A stretch of DNA of 64,000 nucleotides from Actinobacteria bacterium UBA2272 (GTDB lineage: Bacteria; Actinomycetota; Coriobacteriia; Anaerosomatales; Anaerosomataceae), in assembly GCA_002347725.1 (NCBI GenBank), contig DDXA01000004.1, positions 806,001 through 870,000 of the forward strand, in the 5' to 3' direction. The stretch's first letter is position 1. Every line of letters starts with the position of its first letter. Positions 49,949-58,314 of this stretch are shown here, in pieces. The translations under genes and the position numbers were made by a program. The notes under the pieces were generated by a model. That model was given only the letters and a program-made list of their open reading frames with translations. It was not told where the DNA came from and made no database searches.

Positions 49949-51283
49949 ATGCTTTCTGAACGCATCGTCACCGGTGCGCTACGCATTCTTAATCGGCGCT
50001 ACCTCGGGCAGGAGCCCGTGGAGTTATCGGGTCTCCCGGATCCGACGCCCGGTAAACGGTACACGCTCTACCTTCACGTGCCGTTCTGCGAGCGCCTCTG
50101 CCCGTACTGCTCGTTCAACCGCTTCCTGTACGGCGAGGAGCGGGCTCGCCGCTACTTCCGTGCGCTTCGGCAGGAGCTGAGGGCGGCGGCGGGAAGCGGG
50201 TTCGACTTCGCCACGCTCTACATCGGCGGAGGCACCCCGACCATCCTGCTCGACGAGCTGTGCGAGACCATCGACCTCGCGCGCTCTCTCTTCCCCGGGA
50301 TCGGTGAGGTCTCGGCCGAGACGAGCCCCAATCACATCACCGATGCGACCATCGAAGCGCTCAAGGACCGCGTGGACCGATTCAGTGTCGGCGTGCAGAG
50401 CTTCGATGACACGCTGCTCCAGCAGATGGCCCGTTACGACAAGTACGGCTGCGGCCAGCAGGTCTTCGAGCAGGTGCAGAAGGCGGCCGGTCAGTTCCAC
50501 TCGCTCAACGTGGATATGATCTTCAACTTCCCGAGCCAGAACCGCGCGATGCTCGAGCGCGACATCGAGCTCGTGAAGCAGACGGGCGCCAGCCAGACGA
50601 CCTTCTATCCGCTCATGGCGTCGCCCAAGAACCGCCGCGAGCTCGCCCGCACGATCGGCGCGATCGACTTCGCGCGCGAAGCCGAGTACTACCGGGTCGT
50701 GTGTGATGGCCTGGCGCCCGAGTTCGAGCCCGCCTCCGCGTGGACGTTCTCCCAGGACAAGGGCGGCATGATCGACGAGTACATCGTGGACTACGACGAG
50801 TACGTCGGTCTGGGTTCAGGCGCGCTGTCGTTCATCGGCGGCAGGATCTACAACAACACCTTCTCGCTCGAGGACTACGAGCGGCGGATAGCCGAGGGCC
50901 GTTCCCCGGTCGCCCAGATGGGCAGGCAGTACGGCCGGACGGCGCGGATGCGTTACCGGTTCGTGACGGACCTGTTCGGCCTGCGGCTCGACAAAGGGCG
51001 CTTCGCCCGTGACTTCGGTGTCCCGGTCGAGCGTGGACTTGCGGCCGAGCTGGCGTTCATGCGGCTCGCTGGCGGCATCGCGACAGACACCCCTACCGAG
51101 ATCACACTCACGGCGACCGGCCGCTACCTGTTGCTCGTGATGATGCGCGAGACCCTCGCCGCTTCGAACGACCACCGTGACCACCAGCGCGAGTTGCTGC
51201 CGGCGCATGAGAAGGCGCTGCTCTCGGACGCCGAGATCGTACCGTGTCCGCCTACTCGCGAAGAGTGCCTGGCCGCAAGCTAG
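49949..51283 (+). CDS. radical SAM coproporphyrinogen-III-oxidase-like (HemN/HemW family) protein
   Basis: 444 residues; ATG 49949 is preferred over GTG 49940 because AGGA lies at 49934-49937. Radical SAM cluster motif CERLCPYC (CX3CX2C) in LYLHVPFCERLCPYCSF, SAM-binding LYIGGGTPTILL, EVSAETSPNHIT and FSVGVQSFDDTLLQQM. A C-terminal HemN-type domain ends the protein (MRYRFVTDLFGLRLDKGRFA). Members are oxygen-independent coproporphyrinogen oxidases, heme chaperones or heme-degrading methyltransferases; the family alone does not settle which. The following CtaB-like gene and the nearby multiheme cytochromes favour a heme role. Confidence 0.82.
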   Translation: MLSERIVTGALRILNRRYLGQEPVELSGLPDPTPGKRYTLYLHVPFCERLCPYCSFNRFLYGEERARRYFRALRQELRAAAGSGFDFATLYIGGGTPTILLDELCETIDLARSLFPGIGEVSAETSPNHITDATIEALKDRVDRFSVGVQSFDDTLLQQMARYDKYGCGQQVFEQVQKAAGQFHSLNVDMIFNFPSQNRAMLERDIELVKQTGASQTTFYPLMASPKNRRELARTIGAIDFAREAEYYRVVCDGLAPEFEPASAWTFSQDKGGMIDEYIVDYDEYVGLGSGALSFIGGRIYNNTFSLEDYERRIAEGRSPVAQMGRQYGRTARMRYRFVTDLFGLRLDKGRFARDFGVPVERGLAAELAFMRLAGGIATDTPTEITLTATGRYLLLVMMRETLAASNDHRDHQRELLPAHEKALLSDAEIVPCPPTREECLAAS

Positions 51284-51297
51284 GGCCGGGGGGCGCC

Positions 51298-52206
51298 GTG
51301 GACGATCTGATGACCCCGACCGCATGCGACGAGCCGGTGCGCCTGCGCCGCTCGCCTGTCGCGGCGTACCTCGAGCTCACCAAGCCGAGACAGACCGCGC
51401 TCCTCATGACCACGGCCGCGGGTGCCTATCTCATGGCGGCGACCGACGGGGTGTCATGGGCGGTGTTCGTGTCCGCCATGTTTGCGATGTGCGCCGCCGT
51501 CTCGGGCTCTACAGCGCTCAACATGGCGTTCGACCGCGACATCGACGCCCGGATGTCGCGGACCGCTGCGCGCCCGATTCCGGCGGGAGAGATCGCCCCG
51601 GCGGCTGCGCTGGTGTTCGGTATCGCGCTCTCGACGGTCGGTGTCGCCGTCTCGTGGGTGCTCGACCCGCTCTACGGGCTGATCATCATCGCCGGGCTCG
51701 GGTTCGACGTGGTCGTCTACACGATGTGGCTGAAGCGAAGGACGCCCGCGTCGATCCTCGTCGGTGGCATCTCCGGCGGCATGCCGGCGCTCGCGGGCCG
51801 CGCGCTCGCGACAGGCTCGCTCGATGCCGTGGGGTTCCTGCTGGCCGCCGGGGTCGTACTGTGGATCCCGGCGCATATCCTCACGCTGGCCACACGTCAC
51901 GCGGCCGAGTACGAGGCCGCAGGGATCCCGGTCTGGCCGAGCGTTTACGGCGCGGACCGCACGCGGCGTCTCGTCGCGGCCGCGACGCTTGGCGCGGTCG
52001 TCGTCCTCGTGCTTGCCGGCGTGGTACAGCGAATCACGCCGCTTGCCCTGGTCGGTCTCGGATTTGCAGGGACGCTGATGACAGGGCTCGCCTTCTGGAC
52101 GGTCATCGCCCCCTCGGAGCGGAAGAACTGGGTGCTGTTCAAGGCGGCATCGGCATACATGCTGTTCGCCTTTGTCTGCCTGACGGCGGGCTCCGTCTTG
52201 CGCTAG
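51298..52206 (+). CDS. UbiA-family prenyltransferase, protoheme IX farnesyltransferase-like
   Basis: 302 residues; GTG 51298 (ATG 51310 is an alternative), 14 nt after the radical SAM gene. Nine helices. First Asp-rich motif NMAFDRDIDARMSRT followed by ARPIPAG, the CtaB form; second motif region AAEYEAAGIPVWPSVYGADR. CtaB farnesylates protoheme to heme O for heme-copper oxidases. The motifs fit CtaB better than UbiA or MenA, but no oxidase subunits are in the window, so the assignment stays at the CtaB-like level. Confidence 0.8.
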   Translation: MDDLMTPTACDEPVRLRRSPVAAYLELTKPRQTALLMTTAAGAYLMAATDGVSWAVFVSAMFAMCAAVSGSTALNMAFDRDIDARMSRTAARPIPAGEIAPAAALVFGIALSTVGVAVSWVLDPLYGLIIIAGLGFDVVVYTMWLKRRTPASILVGGISGGMPALAGRALATGSLDAVGFLLAAGVVLWIPAHILTLATRHAAEYEAAGIPVWPSVYGADRTRRLVAAATLGAVVVLVLAGVVQRITPLALVGLGFAGTLMTGLAFWTVIAPSERKNWVLFKAASAYMLFAFVCLTAGSVLR

Positions 52207-52296
52207 GCGTGGGCCGCCGCCGGTCGGCGCGGTCGGGCCTCAGTTTGCTTAAGAGGTTGGCGCGCGTCATGATGGAACTCCGGCAGGAGGTGCAGT

Positions 52297-52659
52297 ATGT
52301 CCGAGCTGAGCGATCCCTATGGTTTCGACGACGAGTTCACGACCGAACATGCGCATCGGATGCTGGACTTCTACTGCAAGACGTTGGTCGCCAAGGGGTT
52401 CGAGGCGCGGGCCTATCCCGATGTCGACGAGCACATCGGGGCGAACCGTCTTCAGACACCCAAGTTCGACACCCTGAACCATGCCCTGTGGATGTGCATC
52501 ACGACCAGGGAGTTCCTGCGGCAGGGTCGACTCGCCAAGGCATACCGCTGGATCGGGACGATTCAGGGCATCCTCCTCGTCAATGGCGTGTTCAGCATCT
52601 CCGAGCTCAAAGGGCACAACCGGATCGCGCTTCCTCCGGTTAATCCCCGGGGCCGCTAA
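52297..52659 (+). CDS. hypothetical protein
   Basis: 120 residues from ATG 52297 with AGGAGG at 52285-52290 (ideal). Soluble, mixed alpha/beta, no signal peptide. Distinct segments: EHAHRMLDFYCKTLVAKGFE, LNHALWMCITTREFLRQGR and KAYRWIGTIQGILLVNGVF, which read as a small helical protein. I do not recognise a family. It lies 32 nt before another unknown gene. Confidence 0.6.
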   Translation: MSELSDPYGFDDEFTTEHAHRMLDFYCKTLVAKGFEARAYPDVDEHIGANRLQTPKFDTLNHALWMCITTREFLRQGRLAKAYRWIGTIQGILLVNGVFSISELKGHNRIALPPVNPRGR

Positions 52660-52691
52660 CCGGCGGGTTCGAGGAGAGGGGCAGGCGACAC

Positions 52692-52910
52692 GTGGAACGC
52701 GACGGATACACACCGATACGCGGTAAGTGTTTCTACTGGCGCGAGAAACTGATGGACGAGGATCGGTTCGATCGCCACCTGAAGAAGAGCGAGTGGCGCG
52801 TCGAGTGCACCTGCTTCGTTGAGGGAAACATGTGGCGCTACACCGTGGACACCGTGCCGTCCAACTGTTCCCTGCACCGCCACTGCCGGTACTACATCAG
52901 CACGGGATAG
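52692..52910 (+). CDS. hypothetical Cys-rich small protein
   Basis: 72 residues from GTG 52692 with GGAGAGGGG about 10 nt upstream. Five cysteines (GKCFYW, VECTCFVEG, SNCSLHRHCRYY) plus two His in the C-terminal half suggest metal binding. The order fits a compact zinc-binding protein but no known finger. Probably co-transcribed with the preceding unknown gene. Confidence 0.55.
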   Translation: MERDGYTPIRGKCFYWREKLMDEDRFDRHLKKSEWRVECTCFVEGNMWRYTVDTVPSNCSLHRHCRYYISTG

Positions 52911-52957
52911 CGTCTCGCACGGACCCTCCGGGCCGGTAGCTCAGCAGCGAAACGAAC

Positions 52958-52991
52958 AGCGACCCCCTCGGAATCCCGAGGGGGTCGCTTC
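52958..52991. terminator. bidirectional terminator
   Basis: AGCGACCCCCTCGG (52958-52971) and CCGAGGGGGTCGCT (52976-52989) form a perfect 14-bp stem with a 4-nt loop. It lies between genes converging from both strands and can serve both. Confidence 0.85.
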
Positions 52992-53051
52992 CGGAGCCAG
53001 CCGTGTTGCCGTTGTGAGCGTGCGCCATCTGTAGGCCGGCGTATCCGCAGA

Positions 53052-53222
53052 TCAGAAGCGCACGGTCAGCCCTGCTGGCAGACCGGCGCCGTGAACGATA
53101 CGAACCCGGTATCCGCTGCCGTTACACGCGTTGCAGGAGCGCCACTGTTTGGCGTCGGGCTGGTGCTCGACAGCGACCACCTTGTTGCCCTTACAGACCG
53201 GGCAGGTCTCTTTGCGTACCAT
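53052..53222 (-). CDS. 56-residue zinc-ribbon protein (DnaJ-type CxxC pairs)
   Basis: Minus-strand ATG at 53222 with GGAGG 8 nt upstream, 56 codons, TGA at 53054-53052. The protein has KETCPVCKGNKVV and RSCNACNGSGYRV, two CPxC/CxxC-G pairs as in the DnaJ cysteine-rich repeat. This is the sort of small zinc protein that is easily missed because of its length. The ribosome site and the complete pair of motifs make it credible. It probably binds one zinc; its partner is unknown. A bidirectional terminator follows. Confidence 0.75.
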   Translation of the reverse strand: MVRKETCPVCKGNKVVAVEHQPDAKQWRSCNACNGSGYRVRIVHGAGLPAGLTVRF

Positions 53223-53470
53223 CGCAGCAACCTCCTTGAATAGCCACGATGTATCTTAAGCAATCTTCATTCCAATGTAGAAGTTCGTCAACAAATGAGC
53301 GAACCGAGGGCCGCGAGTCCAGGTTGCGAGGAGCCCGGGTTGGGCTTCTGTGTGTCGGCACGGTAACGGCTCGGGGGCAGCAGGCTGTCGTTTCCTTGTT
53401 GTATGCCGCCAAGGATGCGATACCTCTTGTAGATGCATACGCCCGCTCATGACAGGTGGTAGGAAACGGA

Positions 53471-53803
53471 ATGCTTGCACTTCGCTCGAACATCCAGGTC
53501 CAGCGGGCCGAGGCAGCGCTTGCGCCGCGCGTCGCTCACGTCGAGCACGTCATCAAGCCGCACGTGAGGCGGACGGTGCTGACGCTCGGAATCGCGTATC
53601 CGCTCGCGATGTTGCCGCAGTTGTACAACGTGTGGGTGCTGCAGCGGACTGCGGGCCTGAGCGAACTGACATACAGCGCGGGTCTGGTCATGGCACTCGC
53701 GTGGACGGTCTACGGGCTGGTCAACCGCGACAAGGCGATCTTCGGCCTGAACGTGCTGTGGATCGGTGTTCATACCACGATGATCATCGGTCTGCTGAGG
53801 TAG
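53471..53803 (+). CDS. SemiSWEET/PQ-loop-like membrane protein
   Basis: 110 residues from ATG 53471 with TAGGAAA-type site upstream. An N-terminal amphipathic segment (about 1-30) is followed by three helices. The first carries the PQ motif: TLGIAYPLAMLPQLYNVWVL. Then LTYSAGLVMALAWTVYGLV, and NVLWIGVHTTMIIGLL last. This triple-helix bundle with PQ matches SemiSWEET sugar-transporter relatives; the substrate is unknown. Strong terminator after the gene. Confidence 0.8.
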   Translation: MLALRSNIQVQRAEAALAPRVAHVEHVIKPHVRRTVLTLGIAYPLAMLPQLYNVWVLQRTAGLSELTYSAGLVMALAWTVYGLVNRDKAIFGLNVLWIGVHTTMIIGLLR

Positions 53804-53832
53804 CATCGCGCCCCACGCGCTCCGGAGACATG

Positions 53833-53866
53833 ACGGCCGCCCGACTCGACAGTCGGGCGGCCGTTG
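53833..53866. terminator. bidirectional terminator
   Basis: ACGGCCGCCCGACT (53833-53846) and AGTCGGGCGGCCGT (53851-53864), loop CGAC. It lies between the SemiSWEET-like gene and the end of sufB on the opposite strand. Confidence 0.85.
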
Positions 53867-53887
53867 ACCTGAGCCGGGTACGCTTTG

Positions 53888-55159
53888 CTACATCGCTTCC
53901 TTGCTCGTCTCTTCGATCGCTTTGTCGATCTGCTTGCGGAGTACGTCAGGCAGACCGGGGATGTCGATGCTCACAAAGCCACGCGTGATCATCGAGACGG
54001 CTTCATCCTTCGGCAGGCCACGCGTCATGAGGTAGTAGATCTCCTCGGCGGCGATGGGGGAGATGGCCGCCTCATGGCTGAGCTCCGCGCCCGGCGCTCC
54101 CTCACTTGCGAGGTCGGGGATGGCCCACTGCGTCGACTCGGCGGACTGCACGATGCCGCGGCAGTCGAGGTGCGCCTTGCAGGTGTTGGTGCGGCCGATG
54201 AGCCGGCCGCGCGAGTAGACTGTCGAGCGGTCCATCGAGACCGTGCGCGCCACGGCCTCGCTGCGGGTGCCCTCGCCGATGAGCTGCGTCTCGCTCCCGA
54301 GGTCGATCACGGAATCCTTGAGACCGTAGACGATCGAGTTGAACACAGCCGTGGAGCGATCGCCGACGAGCTTGGCCACCGGGAACGCCTGGATCGACTT
54401 CACGGGCTTCAAGAGCACGTAGTTGTTGATGTAGACGCCGTCCTCCTCGACCACGATGCCCGTGCGTGGGCGGACGCTGAAGTCCTCGGCCCAGTTGTGC
54501 ACCATCGTGAACGTCAGCTTGGCGCCACGGCCGACGTAGAACTCCGAGATGCCGGCGTGCAGACCCTCCTTGACGTCGGTGTGGATGTTGCAGCCGGTGA
54601 TGACGTTGGCCTCGGCGCCATCCTCCACGATAATGACGTTGTGGACGTTCTGGCTGACGTCGGATTCGGACACGAACAGGCAGGCCTGGATGGGCTTCTC
54701 GACCTTGCGGCCCGCTTTGATCCGGATGAAGTAGCCCTCGGTCTGGTGGAGCGCCACGATCGCGGTGTACTTGTCCTTGCCGGGGTCCACCGCACGCCAC
54801 CAGTACTTCTCGAGCATCTCTTCGCCGTAGAGCTTGAGCGCCTCCTCGGTGCTCATGATCTCGATGGCGTCGTCGAAGGCCTTCTGCACGCGCTCGTAGA
54901 TGGGCGTGCGATCCATTTGGAAGTAGCTCGCGCTCCTCTCGGTCTCGTCGGCGGTGAAGCCGGAGAGCAGCACGGTCTCCTTGACCTGACGCTCAAGGGA
55001 GTCGAGCGAGGCGATCGTGTCTGCCTCGGAGACCGTCCGGAAGCGCGTGATGTCGATGTCGGGGCCGAGTGCGGCGGGCTTGTCGACAGCCGCTTCGGCG
55101 GCGGCCCGGATCTCGGTGAGGCGCGCTTCGGCGCCGGGGCTCAGGCGAACGTCTGACAT
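53888..55159 (-). CDS. sufB: SufB/SufD-family iron-sulfur assembly scaffold
   Basis: 423 residues from ATG 55159, which overlaps sufC by 19 nt. A beta-helix core is visible: VSQNVHNVIIVEDGAEANVI, LTFTMVHNWAEDFSVRPRTG, LLKPVKSIQAFP, VYSRGRLIGRTNTCKAHLDC (conserved Cys), and the C-terminal EISP-like block AAISPIAAEEIYYLMTRGLP with the SufB/D Glu. Shorter than E. coli SufB (about 495). With only sufC next to it and no sufD, sufS or sufU here, the pair resembles the minimal SufBC (SMS-type) systems of anaerobes. Confidence 0.9.
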   Translation of the reverse strand: MSDVRLSPGAEARLTEIRAAAEAAVDKPAALGPDIDITRFRTVSEADTIASLDSLERQVKETVLLSGFTADETERSASYFQMDRTPIYERVQKAFDDAIEIMSTEEALKLYGEEMLEKYWWRAVDPGKDKYTAIVALHQTEGYFIRIKAGRKVEKPIQACLFVSESDVSQNVHNVIIVEDGAEANVITGCNIHTDVKEGLHAGISEFYVGRGAKLTFTMVHNWAEDFSVRPRTGIVVEEDGVYINNYVLLKPVKSIQAFPVAKLVGDRSTAVFNSIVYGLKDSVIDLGSETQLIGEGTRSEAVARTVSMDRSTVYSRGRLIGRTNTCKAHLDCRGIVQSAESTQWAIPDLASEGAPGAELSHEAAISPIAAEEIYYLMTRGLPKDEAVSMITRGFVSIDIPGLPDVLRKQIDKAIEETSKEAM

Positions 55160-55914
55160 AGCGCACACTCCACACATTTGTCGTAGCCGTGGCTTGAGAT
55201 CTCCTCGATCAGGTCGAGGGGATTGCCCTTGCACGCGAGTCGCCCGTTGTACAGCACATGGCCGACGTCGGCGTTCACGAACTCCAGGATGTGACCGGTG
55301 TGGGTGATGATGAGGCCGGCACGGCGACGCTCCGAGATGCGCTCCTCCCCCTTGAGCAGGGAGTTCATGGCGCCGCCGACGACCGCGATGTTGTCGAGGT
55401 CCACACCGCTCTCCGGCTCGTCAAACAGCGCCAGGTCAGGCATCTGCGCGAGGAGCTGGGCCATCTCGGAACGCTTGGCCTCGCCGCCGGAGAAGCCCAT
55501 GTTCACGTCGCGGTCGAGCATGTGTCCGAGACTCAGCGTCTCGTCGAGGTCGGCCACGGTGTCCGGGGTGAGTTCGCTTCTCGCCGCGACCTCGAGCATC
55601 TGGCGAAGCCTGACGCCTCGAACCGCCGGCGGGCGCTGGAAGGCGATGCCGATGCCGAGTCGCGCACGCTCGTCGATCTCGAGTCCGGCGAGATCGACCC
55701 CCTTGAAGACGATGCGTCCTTGCGTCACACGGTAGCCGGGGATGCCGACGATCGTGTTGAGCAGCGTCGACTTGCCGCCACCGTTCGGGCCGAGGAGTAC
55801 GTGCGTCTCGCCTTCTTCTATGGTCAGGTCGACGCCGCGCAAGATGTCGCGTTCGCCGACGGAGACGTGCAGGTCTTCGATCCGAAGAAGTGGTGCTGCC
55901 TGCTCTGAGGACAT
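55141..55914 (-). CDS. sufC: SufC ATPase with a Cys-rich C-terminal tail
   Basis: 257 residues; ATG 55914 with GAGGTG upstream. SufC-type ABC ATPase: Walker A LLGPNGGGKSTLLNTI, Q-loop GIAFQRPPAVRGV, signature MGFSGGEAKRSEMAQLL, Walker B LALFDEPESGVDLD and H-loop ITHTGHI. The protein ends with KCVECALCQTFA, three cysteines in CX2CX2C spacing not present in E. coli SufC. These may bind a nascent cluster. It powers the SufB scaffold encoded downstream (19-nt overlap). Confidence 0.93.
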   Translation of the reverse strand: MSSEQAAPLLRIEDLHVSVGERDILRGVDLTIEEGETHVLLGPNGGGKSTLLNTIVGIPGYRVTQGRIVFKGVDLAGLEIDERARLGIGIAFQRPPAVRGVRLRQMLEVAARSELTPDTVADLDETLSLGHMLDRDVNMGFSGGEAKRSEMAQLLAQMPDLALFDEPESGVDLDNIAVVGGAMNSLLKGEERISERRRAGLIITHTGHILEFVNADVGHVLYNGRLACKGNPLDLIEEISSHGYDKCVECALCQTFA

Positions 55915-56021
55915 GGTTCACCTCGTCGATCGTGGGCGTGTGTCCGGTTCGTACCTCGATCGCGCTGCGGCGCGCGGAACCACTGTAGCAGGCGCAGGAG
56001 CGTCGGCCCACCCGACCCCGG

Positions 56022-58253
56022 TCAGTCCTTCTCGAGCAGGCGCATCGCGGCGTCCTCGAACGACGCGGGCAGCACGTCGTCCTCTCCGACGAGCCACAGG
56101 TCGGTGATCTGGCCGGCGTGACGACCGATGTATGCCAGCGCAGGACCAGACGCGCCTGCGGGATCGAGAAGAAGCACGGGAGCCCGAGCGCGGGCCCCGA
56201 GCGGTCCTGCCGCCAGCGCGTCAGGGAAGTCGCGCCCGGTCGCGACGAGTACGCGTCCCGGGAGCAGTCCGCGGTCCAGGGCGTACTCGGCAAGCAGGGC
56301 GGCGGTCTCGTAGCGGTTTGCGCCGCCGATGCGCGTCGGGGAGGGCGCTGCGCGCTCCACAGACGGCCCGACCGCCTCGGTCTGGCCGACGATGATCGTC
56401 TCGGCTATGCCGTACTCGGCCAGTACCGTCGCGGACGCCGCGGGCAGCCGGTCGCCGTCGGCCAGTACGATCGGCCAGTCGTTGGCGCCGGCCAGCGCTC
56501 CGGCCGCAACGGCATCGGGCCAGGCACGCCCGCTCACCACGACCGCGGTCGTTATCGTGCGCGTGCGGTCGCGGGCCCGCCGCGCGATGGCGAGTGCGGT
56601 GGCGTAGCGGTCGGCGCCGCCGAGCCGCTCGACCGACGTCACGCCGGGAAGCGCGCGAAGCGCGGTCGCGACGCGCGCGGTGATCGCCCGTTCGCCTCCG
56701 AGCACGAACACCGTCCGTGCGCCGAGTCGTGTGATCTCGGCCGAGACCGCTGCCGGCAGCGCGTCGGTGGGAGTGAGCAGCACCGGGCCGTTGACCGCGG
56801 CTGCGAGCTGCGCGCCCGCAAGCGCGTCGGGGAAGTCGCTGTCGGTGGCCACGATGACCGCTCGCGAGCCCTCGGGAAACGAGGTCCGGGAGACCTGTAT
56901 GGCCGTTGCCCGGCGGTCGGGTCCGGCCAGCCGCGGGGTGACTGCGGGCGTGTCGCGAGCGACCAGTCCATCGTCGCCCCACAGGAACAGGCGGTGGAAC
57001 GCCGCGCTCTCGTCGTCGGTCCAGTCGGTGAACATGAGACGCGCCGCGGAAGACCCGCCGCTCACGAGCACGGGATCCGAGTACAGGACGCCGCTCTCGA
57101 CCGGGGAGACCCGTCCGGCGCGCGTCCACGTCCCCCCGTCATCGGCCGAGGTCCAACGCTCGATGCGGCCACCGCGTCCGCGGTAGTCGCCGTCGACCGA
57201 GCCCCGGGCATCGCTGTCGCCCGTCACGACGAAGGCCTCGAGCGTGCCGTCCGGCTGCGGGTCGAGCGCGGCCGCGTCGAAGTAGTGGTCGGTGGTGGTG
57301 ATCGCCCCGCCGCGCCACGAGGCGTCGCCCCGCCGCAGGAATCGCCACTCGTAGGCGCCCGGACCGCTTCCGCTGCCGAGCAGGTAGATGACGCAGGGGG
57401 CGCCGTCGCGGTCGGCCTTGACCGACATCTCGTTGACGAACCGTGCGCCGGAGTCCACCAGCAGGCAGCGCGTGTCGGCCTGCGCCCGTGTGATGGGCAG
57501 GGAGAGGGCACTGCCGCTGGCGCCGCGCCATACGCCGTCGGTCCCGCGCGATGCGTAGTAGAGATTGCGCCGCACGAACTCGCGCCCTGCGCTTTGGAGA
57601 TCGAGGTCGAGCCAGGTGAACACCGCGTGCAACGTACCGTTCTCGGCCATGCGGAAGTCGGCGTACCAGCCGGTCGAGGAGTCGGCGGCGAGCACGCGGA
57701 CCGGTACGCCGAACGTCGCCGCGCCATCGGCCGAAGCCGTGAACGCCCAGTTCCCGCTGCTGTCGCGGTAGTAGAGCTCAAGGTCGCCGTCGGGCATCCG
57801 CACCGCCTGCGGGTAGGTGCCTGCGGGCAGCGAGGCGGCCGACTCCCACGCGGAGTCCGGCCCGCTGCGCAGCTGGCGCGCGTGGAGCATCGGCGTCCAG
57901 TGCGAACCGAAGAAGACATGCACACGCCCGGCGGGGTCGAGGTAAAGCGACGGCGCTCCGTGGGCGTCCAGGCGCAGCGGGTTCGTGCCGATACGCCGGG
58001 GCCCGTGCCACGTGGCCGAGCCCCCGTCGTATGCGGCGACGTACGGGTCGAAGCCGGGTCCCTGATAGCCGAGGTAGGTAACGCCGTCGGCGCGGAGAGC
58101 CGCGGGGTGGATCGCCATTTCGGAGAGTATGGCCTCCTGCGCGCCATCGCGCGCGAAGTACCCGACGACCGCCGCGGAGGCGGGCGACGCGCCGAGGAGC
58201 GCCGCTGCGAGAACGGTGATCATCGTCCGGGCTATGTGGCGCGAGGTGTGCAT
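56022..58253 (-). CDS. secreted surface protein: BNR/beta-propeller domain plus three CWB2 repeats
   Basis: 743 residues. Signal peptide about 1-28 (TVLAAALLGASPASA). Residues about 30-430 form a BNR_4-type beta-propeller: TYLGYQGPGFDPYVAAYD, GRVHVFFGSHWTPMLHARQL, YADFRMAENGTLHAVFTWLD, GARFVNEMSVKADRDGAPC. This is the fold of a family of putative neuraminidase-like or ulvan-degrading proteins, with no catalytic residues established here. Residues about 435-743 hold three CWB2 repeats (RRATAIQVSRTSF, RYATALAIARRAR, RYETAALLAEYAL, with FPDAL/WPDAV). It may bind or degrade a polysaccharide at the wall. Confidence 0.85.
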   Translation of the reverse strand: MHTSRHIARTMITVLAAALLGASPASAAVVGYFARDGAQEAILSEMAIHPAALRADGVTYLGYQGPGFDPYVAAYDGGSATWHGPRRIGTNPLRLDAHGAPSLYLDPAGRVHVFFGSHWTPMLHARQLRSGPDSAWESAASLPAGTYPQAVRMPDGDLELYYRDSSGNWAFTASADGAATFGVPVRVLAADSSTGWYADFRMAENGTLHAVFTWLDLDLQSAGREFVRRNLYYASRGTDGVWRGASGSALSLPITRAQADTRCLLVDSGARFVNEMSVKADRDGAPCVIYLLGSGSGPGAYEWRFLRRGDASWRGGAITTTDHYFDAAALDPQPDGTLEAFVVTGDSDARGSVDGDYRGRGGRIERWTSADDGGTWTRAGRVSPVESGVLYSDPVLVSGGSSAARLMFTDWTDDESAAFHRLFLWGDDGLVARDTPAVTPRLAGPDRRATAIQVSRTSFPEGSRAVIVATDSDFPDALAGAQLAAAVNGPVLLTPTDALPAAVSAEITRLGARTVFVLGGERAITARVATALRALPGVTSVERLGGADRYATALAIARRARDRTRTITTAVVVSGRAWPDAVAAGALAGANDWPIVLADGDRLPAASATVLAEYGIAETIIVGQTEAVGPSVERAAPSPTRIGGANRYETAALLAEYALDRGLLPGRVLVATGRDFPDALAAGPLGARARAPVLLLDPAGASGPALAYIGRHAGQITDLWLVGEDDVLPASFEDAAMRLLEKD

Positions 58254-58314
58254 ACTCCGTACTATCGGCCGGAGGTACGTCGGGGTCGAGCAACGAAGAC
58301 GGAGGGCCGGTGTG

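Noticed and set aside
53066..53263. 65-codon minus-strand frame near 53.1 kb
   Set aside because: The alternative 56-codon frame at 53052-53222 has GGAGG at the right spacing and paired CxxC motifs; the 65-codon frame has neither.
53885..55156. 423-codon open frame on the plus strand opposite sufB
   Set aside because: Antisense shadow of sufB; its length mirrors the real gene and the composition is Asp/Val/Leu-biased without domains.
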